From assembly GCA_013298245.1 (NCBI GenBank), contig JAAFHD010000014.1, positions 1 to 19,821 of the forward strand: a DNA stretch of 19,821 nt, written 5' to 3'. Of the stretch, positions 15,536 through 19,821 are shown piece by piece. Each line of letters starts with the position of its first letter. The stretch's first letter is position 1. The notes under the pieces were generated by a model. That model was not told the DNA's origin and searched no databases. It worked only from the letters and a program-made list of their open reading frames with translations. The position numbers and the translations under genes were made by a program. Source of the stretch: Alphaproteobacteria bacterium (GTDB lineage: Bacteria > Pseudomonadota > Alphaproteobacteria > Acetobacterales > Acetobacteraceae).

Positions 15536-15619
15536 AAGCTCCGGGGGATAACGGGCCGTGACCGCAGGGCACACCCGCCGCACCCACCCGCGATGCCGCG
15601 TCTGGGAGAGGCACAAGGG

Positions 15620-16420
15620 ATGAGAATCAATCACAGGGATGTGGTGGCCGGGTTGTTCCTGGTCCTGCTGGCCACAATCGGCCTGTTCCTGAACATGGAC
15701 CACAATCTCGGCACCGCACGGCGCATGGGCCCGGGCTACATGCCCTGGATGGTCTTCCTGCTGCAGGCAGGCCTGGGCGCGCTGGTCATCTTCGTCAGCT
15801 TCGGCAAGCGCGGTGAGCGCGTGGAGGTGGTGAAGCCCGAGGGTATCGACATCGTGCGCATCGTCTCGGTGCTGATGTTCGCGACCGCGGCCGGCACCCT
15901 CTACCTGACGCAATATGGCGGCGTGCGCGCGGACAAGGTGGTGACCTTCACCATCATGGCCGGTGCCATCGCGGCCGGTGCCATCGCGCTGTGGATTCGC
16001 AGCCCCGAGACCGACGGCACCATGGCCGCCTGGACGCAGGGCGAATTCGTCGCCTTCGTCGCGGCGATGGTGGCCGGCGTCCTGGCCTGGTATTTCATCC
16101 GCGGTGCCGGCGGCTATTTCAGCCAGGGCTACAATGCGGTGGGCATCGGCATGCTGGTGGGCTTCCTGGTGCTGGCGATCCCGCCGGGCTGGCGCTACCT
16201 GGGGCTGATTTGCGCGTGCATGTGCATCTTCGGCCTGTTCCTGGAAAAGCTGGGCTTCTACCTGGCGCTGATCGGCACCATCCTGCTGGCCTGCCTCGCG
16301 GAGCGCGACCATATCCGCAAGCCGCTCGGCGTGCTGGGGCTGACCGCCTTCCTGCTCGTGTTGTGCTGGTTCGTGTTCATTCGCGAGCTGGACATCCGCG
16401 TCAACCTTTGGCCGACCTGA
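15620..16420 (+). CDS. tctB: Tripartite tricarboxylate transporter small membrane subunit TctB (unusually long)
   Basis: This 266-residue inner-membrane protein is the small subunit of a TctABC secondary transporter. The TctB signature MGPGYMPWMV follows the first helix (residues 36-45), and the C-terminal helix ends in a typical IRVNLWP. Most TctB proteins are about 150-180 residues with four helices. This one has hydrophobic segments at roughly 8-25, 43-63, 79-97, 107-126, 143-160, 172-189, 193-208, 212-227 and 236-255, so about 100 residues and three to five extra membrane segments are present in the middle. The frame is uninterrupted and there is no sign of fusion to another known gene. 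GGGAGAGG about 8 bases upstream supports the ATG at 15620. tctA follows 19 bases after the stop, so both are co-translated. Confidence 0.85.
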   Translation: MRINHRDVVAGLFLVLLATIGLFLNMDHNLGTARRMGPGYMPWMVFLLQAGLGALVIFVSFGKRGERVEVVKPEGIDIVRIVSVLMFATAAGTLYLTQYGGVRADKVVTFTIMAGAIAAGAIALWIRSPETDGTMAAWTQGEFVAFVAAMVAGVLAWYFIRGAGGYFSQGYNAVGIGMLVGFLVLAIPPGWRYLGLICACMCIFGLFLEKLGFYLALIGTILLACLAERDHIRKPLGVLGLTAFLLVLCWFVFIRELDIRVNLWPT

Positions 16421-16439
16421 TCGGGAGAAAGAACACACC

Positions 16440-17942
16440 ATGGAACTCCTCCTGACCAACCTGGCGCACGGCTTCGGTGTCGCGCTGTCGCTCCAGAATA
16501 TTTCCTTCGCGCTGCTGGGCGCGCTGATCGGCACCGCCATCGGCGTGTTGCCGGGGATCGGGCCGGTGGCGACGATTTCGCTGCTGCTGCCGATCACCTT
16601 CGGCCTGCCGGCGACGACCGCGATCATCATGCTCGCGGGCATCTTCTACGGCGCGCAGTATGGTGGTTCGACAACGGCCATTCTGCTGAACCTTCCAGGT
16701 GAGGTGTCATCGGTCGTCACCACGCTCGAAGGCTACAAGATGGCGCGCAATGGGCGCGCCGGTGCTGCGCTGGCGACTGCGGCCATCGGGTCGTTCTTCG
16801 CGGGTTCTGTGGCGACCGTTCTGGTCGCGGCCTCGGGTCCGCTGCTGACGCAGGTGGCGCTCTCCTTCGGCCCAGCGGACTATTTCTCGCTGATGCTATT
16901 GGGCCTGATCATCGCCTCGGTTCTGGCGCAGGGTTCGGTCATCAAGGCGATCGGCATGGTGGTGTTCGGCGTGGCCTTGGGCCTGGTCGGCACCGACGTG
17001 CAGACCGGTCAGCAGCGCTTCACCTTCGGCATTCCTGAACTGTCCGACGGCATCGGCTTCGTGCCGGTGGCGATGGGCATGTTCGGCATCGCCGAGATCA
17101 TCCTCAACCTCGAACGCCCAGAGGCGCGCAGCGTGCTGACCACCAAGGTGGGCAGCCTGTTCCTGACGCGCGAGGAGTTCAAACGAGCGACACCTGCGGT
17201 GCTGCGCGGCACCCTGGTCGGCTCCTTCCTGGGCATTCTGCCGGGTGGCGGCGCCTCGCTCGCGGCCTTCGGTTCCTACATGATGGAGCGCAAGATTTCG
17301 AAGGGCCGGCATTTGTTCGGCACCGGCGCGATCGAGGGTGTGGCCGGGCCGGAAGCGGCCAACAACGCGGCCGCGCAAACCAGCTTCATCCCGCTGCTGA
17401 CGCTGGGCATTCCCTCCAACGCCGTGATGGCGCTGATGGTCGGCGCGCTGATCATCCAGGGCATCCAGCCGGGTCCGCGCATGGTGGAAGCGCAGCCCGA
17501 TTTGTTCTGGGGTCTGATCGCGTCCATGTGGGTCGGCAACCTGATGCTGCTGGTCATCAACCTGCCGCTGATCGGCATGTGGGTGGCGCTGCTGAAGGTG
17601 CCCTACAAGTATCTCTACCCGTCGATCCTGGTGTTCTGCTCGATCGGTGTGTACTCGCTGAACAACAACGTGTTCGACGTGTACATGACGGTGCTGTTCG
17701 CGGTGTTCGGCTACATGTGCTCGAAGCTGAAACTGGAAGCGGCGCCGCTGCTGATCGGCTTCGTGCTGGGGCCGATGATGGAAGAACACCTGCGCCGTGC
17801 GATGCTGCTCTCGCGCGGGGATTGGGGCGTGTTCATCCAGCGCCCGATCTCGGCGACGCTGCTCGGCATCGGTGCTGTCGCGCTGCTGGCCATGGCGCTG
17901 CCGAACCTGCGCAAGGGCAAGGAAAAGGCGATGGCGGAATAG
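16440..17942 (+). CDS. tctA: Tripartite tricarboxylate transporter large permease subunit TctA
   Basis: This 500-residue protein is the large membrane subunit of the TctABC system and carries substrate across the inner membrane using an ion gradient. The length is typical. The two internally repeated halves each contain the hallmark loop: GVLPGIGPVATISLLLP near residues 35-51 and GILPGGGASLAAFGSY near 265-280. Other family landmarks are FYGAQYGGSTTAILLNLPGE, GVAGPEAANNAAA, LTLGIPSNAVMALMVGA and the late GPMMEEHLRRAM. GGGAGA about 11 bases upstream supports the ATG at 16440. It follows tctB closely and is followed by an intrinsic terminator, closing the transporter operon. Confidence 0.96.
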   Translation: MELLLTNLAHGFGVALSLQNISFALLGALIGTAIGVLPGIGPVATISLLLPITFGLPATTAIIMLAGIFYGAQYGGSTTAILLNLPGEVSSVVTTLEGYKMARNGRAGAALATAAIGSFFAGSVATVLVAASGPLLTQVALSFGPADYFSLMLLGLIIASVLAQGSVIKAIGMVVFGVALGLVGTDVQTGQQRFTFGIPELSDGIGFVPVAMGMFGIAEIILNLERPEARSVLTTKVGSLFLTREEFKRATPAVLRGTLVGSFLGILPGGGASLAAFGSYMMERKISKGRHLFGTGAIEGVAGPEAANNAAAQTSFIPLLTLGIPSNAVMALMVGALIIQGIQPGPRMVEAQPDLFWGLIASMWVGNLMLLVINLPLIGMWVALLKVPYKYLYPSILVFCSIGVYSLNNNVFDVYMTVLFAVFGYMCSKLKLEAAPLLIGFVLGPMMEEHLRRAMLLSRGDWGVFIQRPISATLLGIGAVALLAMALPNLRKGKEKAMAE

Positions 17943-17964
17943 CCGCCAGCCGGTTCACACCATG

Positions 17965-17996
17965 CGCCGCGGAGGGCAACCTCCGCGGCGTTTTTC
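17965..17996 (+). terminator. Rho-independent terminator after tctA
   Basis: A perfect 11-base-pair GC stem, CGCCGCGGAGG with CCTCCGCGGCG, encloses a GCAA tetraloop (GNRA type) and is followed at once by TTTTTCGTTT. It lies 22 bases after the tctA stop and separates the transporter operon from the downstream SDR gene. It is the clearest terminator in the window. Confidence 0.95.
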
Positions 17997-18011
17997 GTTT
18001 GGGGGGTTCGG

Positions 18012-18761
18012 ATGGATATGCAGTTGCAGGGGCGTGTTGCGTTGGTGACCGGCGCCTCGGCGGGGCTCGGCCGCACCATCGCGCGCATGCTGGCCGACGA
18101 GGGCTGCAAGCTGGCGCTGGTCGCGCGCCGCCGCCCGCTGCTGGACAGCCTGGCCGCGGAAATTCCCGGCGCGGAACCGCTGGTGATCGAGCAGGACATC
18201 ACCACACCCGATGCCGCCCAGCGCATCCGCGATGCCGTGCTGGCGCGCTTCGGCCGCTGCGACATTCTGGTCAACAATGCCGGTGGTTCGCGCCCGCAGC
18301 CCGATCTCGGCACGCCGGAGATCTGGGCCGAAGCCATGGAACTGAACTTCCACGCCGGCCTGCGCCTGACCCATGCGCTGGTGCCGGCGATGCAGGCCCA
18401 AGCCTTCGGCCGCATCATCAACCTGACCGGCCAGGACGAGCCGCATATCGTCAACGCCGCCAACGCGCCGAATGGTGCGGTGCATATCTGGGCCAAGGCG
18501 CTGTCGCGCACGCTGGGCCGCGATGGCATCACGGTGAATTCCATCCCGCCTGGGCGCATCCATTCGGAACAGATCGACCAGCGCATCATGCCGACCGCGG
18601 AATCGCAGCGGCATTGGGCGGAGACGCAAGTGCCCGTGGGATACATTGGTGAACCGCAGGACCTGGCGGTGCTGGTGTGTTTCCTGGCCTCGCCGCGCGC
18701 GCGCTACATCACCGGCCAGGTGATCCATGTGGATGGCGGGACGCGGCGCTTCCCGCATTGA
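18012..18761 (+). CDS. Short-chain dehydrogenase/reductase (SDR) family protein with altered catalytic site
   Basis: This 249-residue protein is a classical-length SDR with an NAD(P) Rossmann fold: TGASAGLG at 13-20, NNAGG at 88-92, MELNFHAG around 109-116, PPGRIHSEQ after the active site and GQVIHVDGGTRRFPH at the C-terminus. The active site departs from Ser-Tyr-x3-Lys: where YxxxK is expected the sequence has His158-Ile-Trp-Ala-Lys162, and the strand that usually ends in Ser reads NLTGQDE (137-143). It resembles the SDR subgroup in which the tyrosine is not conserved. It may have a different catalytic mechanism or bind ligands without reduction. It lies just after the tctA terminator, so it probably has its own promoter in the 69-base gap, though none is clear. 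A run of Gs before the ATG serves as a weak ribosome site; ATG 18018 is an alternative start. Confidence 0.88.
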   Translation: MDMQLQGRVALVTGASAGLGRTIARMLADEGCKLALVARRRPLLDSLAAEIPGAEPLVIEQDITTPDAAQRIRDAVLARFGRCDILVNNAGGSRPQPDLGTPEIWAEAMELNFHAGLRLTHALVPAMQAQAFGRIINLTGQDEPHIVNAANAPNGAVHIWAKALSRTLGRDGITVNSIPPGRIHSEQIDQRIMPTAESQRHWAETQVPVGYIGEPQDLAVLVCFLASPRARYITGQVIHVDGGTRRFPH

Positions 18762-18776
18762 TCGGCGATGCGCGCG

Positions 18777-19688
18777 CTATTGCGCCTCCTGGTCGAGCCG
18801 CGACCACGGAAAACATTCGATCGCGAGATCAACAAACGCCCTGACCTTGGGCGTCAGGTATCGGCTGCTGGGGTAGACGGCGTGGACCGAGATCGAAGGC
18901 GGTCGCCAAGCGGTCATCACCGGCCGCAGCTTGCCGCTGGCGACATGCTCGGCCGCGATCACGATCGGCAATTGCCCGATGCCAAGACCCGCCAGCAAGG
19001 CCCCCAGCACGCCAGTGCCGGCATTGACGCGAAAGCGCGGCCGCAGGTTGAGTTTGATCGGCTCCTGCGATTCAGGATGGTTCAGCAACAGCCCTGACCG
19101 GGAATTGCCGCCGGTGAAGATCACCAGGTCGTGCTTGCGCAGCTCGTCAGGATCACGCGGCATGCCGCGCGCCTTGAGATAACCAGGGCTTGCGAACAGC
19201 GCATAATCCAGCTGCCCGATGGCACGCGTCATCATCGACGAATCGGCCAGCGGCCCGGCGCGGATCGCGAGATCCACGCCCTCCTGCACCAGGTCCACAT
19301 CGCGCGATGTGTATTCGGCATCGACCGTCACATCGGGATAGCGCGCCAGGAACTGTTCGATCAGCTTCGACATCGCGACCATGCCGTATTCGACGCCGCA
19401 GGTGATGCGCAGTCGTCCACTCGGCTGGCCATGGGTCTGCTGGGTGACGCGAACCACGTCCTCGGCCATCGCCAGGACGCTCACGGCGCGGTCATAGACG
19501 GCCCTGCCCACCTCGGTGATGGCCTGGGTGCGTGTCGTGCGCTCCAGCAGGACGACGCGCAGCTCGGCTTCCAGCTGCGCGATCACGCGGCTGATGTTGC
19601 TGCGCTGCATGCCGTGCAGTTCGGCGGCCCGCGTGAAGCCGCCGGCATCGATGACTTTCACGAACACCGCGAGCTGATCAAGTGTCAT
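18777..19688 (-). CDS. LysR family transcriptional regulator (CrgA-like)
   Basis: This 303-residue regulator has the N-terminal winged helix-turn-helix (MTLDQLAVFVKVIDAGGFTRAAELHGMQRSNISRVIAQLEAEL, residues 1-45, followed by LLERTTRTQAITEVG) and a periplasmic-binding-like effector domain (GRLRITCGVEYG onward, DLAIRAGPLADSSM, GYLKARGMPRDPDEL, GLGIGQLPIVIA). It fits the CrgA-like LysR subgroup. It converges on the SDR gene with only 15 bases between the stops, and faces the right edge of the window, where a divergent gene is likely; LysR proteins usually control the divergent neighbour. No Shine-Dalgarno is visible before the ATG at 19688, and the candidate -10 is only ~9 bases away, so the message may be nearly leaderless. 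Effector unknown. Confidence 0.94.
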   Translation of the reverse strand: MTLDQLAVFVKVIDAGGFTRAAELHGMQRSNISRVIAQLEAELRVVLLERTTRTQAITEVGRAVYDRAVSVLAMAEDVVRVTQQTHGQPSGRLRITCGVEYGMVAMSKLIEQFLARYPDVTVDAEYTSRDVDLVQEGVDLAIRAGPLADSSMMTRAIGQLDYALFASPGYLKARGMPRDPDELRKHDLVIFTGGNSRSGLLLNHPESQEPIKLNLRPRFRVNAGTGVLGALLAGLGIGQLPIVIAAEHVASGKLRPVMTAWRPPSISVHAVYPSSRYLTPKVRAFVDLAIECFPWSRLDQEAQ

Positions 19689-19696
19689 GGCGCATT

Positions 19697-19725
19697 GGTA
19701 TCAATTCTGTGACGACTGATGTCAA
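19697..19725 (-). promoter_or_regulatory. Candidate lysR promoter
   Basis: On the minus strand a perfect TTGACA (19725-19720) is followed after 17 bases by GATACC (19702-19697). The transcript would begin around 19690, almost at the ATG (19688). The region 19689-19760 is clearly more AT-rich than its surroundings. Confidence 0.5.
19710..19724. promoter_or_regulatory. Candidate LysR-type operator
   Basis: TGAC-N7-GTCA is an inverted repeat that overlaps the candidate -35 of lysR. TCAATTC also occurs twice as a direct repeat (19701-19707 and 19722-19728) 21 bases, or two helical turns, apart. Both features are typical of a shared autoregulatory site in a LysR divergent gap, but binding is inferred, not shown. 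Confidence 0.4.
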
Positions 19726-19807
19726 TTCAATCCGATTTATTCGCAATCATGACAAGTCCATCGTGCTGGTCGGAACAGCGCCCCGGACCGTCCGGCGCGC
19801 CCGCAAC

Positions 19808-19813
19808 GAGAGG
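19808..19813 (+). promoter_or_regulatory. Probable ribosome site of a gene that starts at the window edge
   Basis: GAGAGG lies 6 bases before AT, the last two bases of the window. If the next base is G, a start codon sits at 19820, placing a gene divergent from lysR. An inverted repeat CCGGAC-C-GTCCGG lies just upstream at 19783-19795. Confidence 0.35.
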
Positions 19814-19821
19814 CCCACCAT

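Noticed and set aside
14383..15630. N-terminal extension of the M20 gene giving an 809-residue protein
   Set aside because: The extension is antisense to tctC, is His/Arg-rich, and family similarity begins at the ATG at 14382.
1..19821. CRISPR arrays, tRNA/rRNA genes, insertion sequences, phage or toxin-antitoxin genes
   Set aside because: No regularly spaced repeats, tRNA cloverleaf, transposase or terminal inverted repeats were visible on either strand.

Overview
This GC-rich (strongly G/C at third codon positions) stretch looks like a chromosomal accessory/catabolic region of an alphaproteobacterium. Acetobacteraceae (Roseomonas-like) is my best guess, because several Bug/TctC-type solute receptors lie next to hydantoinase/oxoprolinase genes and CrgA-like LysR regulators. 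The taxonomic call is inference from gene content and composition only. There are no RNA genes, insertion sequences, CRISPR arrays or phage genes that I can see.

Region 1 (1-7100, all + strand) is one tightly packed unit: the 3' end of a HyuA-type subunit carrying a frameshift, a TctC receptor, a PdxY-type pyridoxal kinase carrying a frameshift, hyuB, hyuA, and a second TctC receptor. Starts and stops overlap or nearly touch, so it reads as one operon for capture and ATP-dependent opening of a cyclic amide or similar compound. The substrate cannot be named from sequence.

Region 2 (7097-10413) has four single genes on alternating strands packed tail to tail: a cytoplasmic M28 zinc peptidase (-), a small V4R-domain protein (+), a cytochrome b561 (-) and a DUF429-like predicted nuclease (+).

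Region 3 (10391-14382, - strand) is a five-gene operon whose members overlap by 1-4 bases at every junction: M20D amidohydrolase, creatininase-family amidohydrolase, ketopantoate-reductase-like dehydrogenase, glutathione S-transferase and GNAT acetyltransferase. This implies tight translational coupling of an undefined degradative or detoxifying pathway.

Region 4 (14479-18761, + strand) starts divergently from region 3. It holds a third TctC receptor, an unusually long TctB, and TctA, closed by a textbook intrinsic terminator. An SDR with an altered catalytic site follows. A LysR regulator (18777-19688, -) ends the window and faces what is probably another gene starting exactly at the right edge.

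The points most worth a second look are the two single-base frameshifts in region 1, one of which leaves pdxY in frame with hyuB; the fully coupled five-gene operon; the roughly 100-residue-longer TctB; the SDR with His in place of the catalytic Tyr; and an inverted repeat in the tctB leader.
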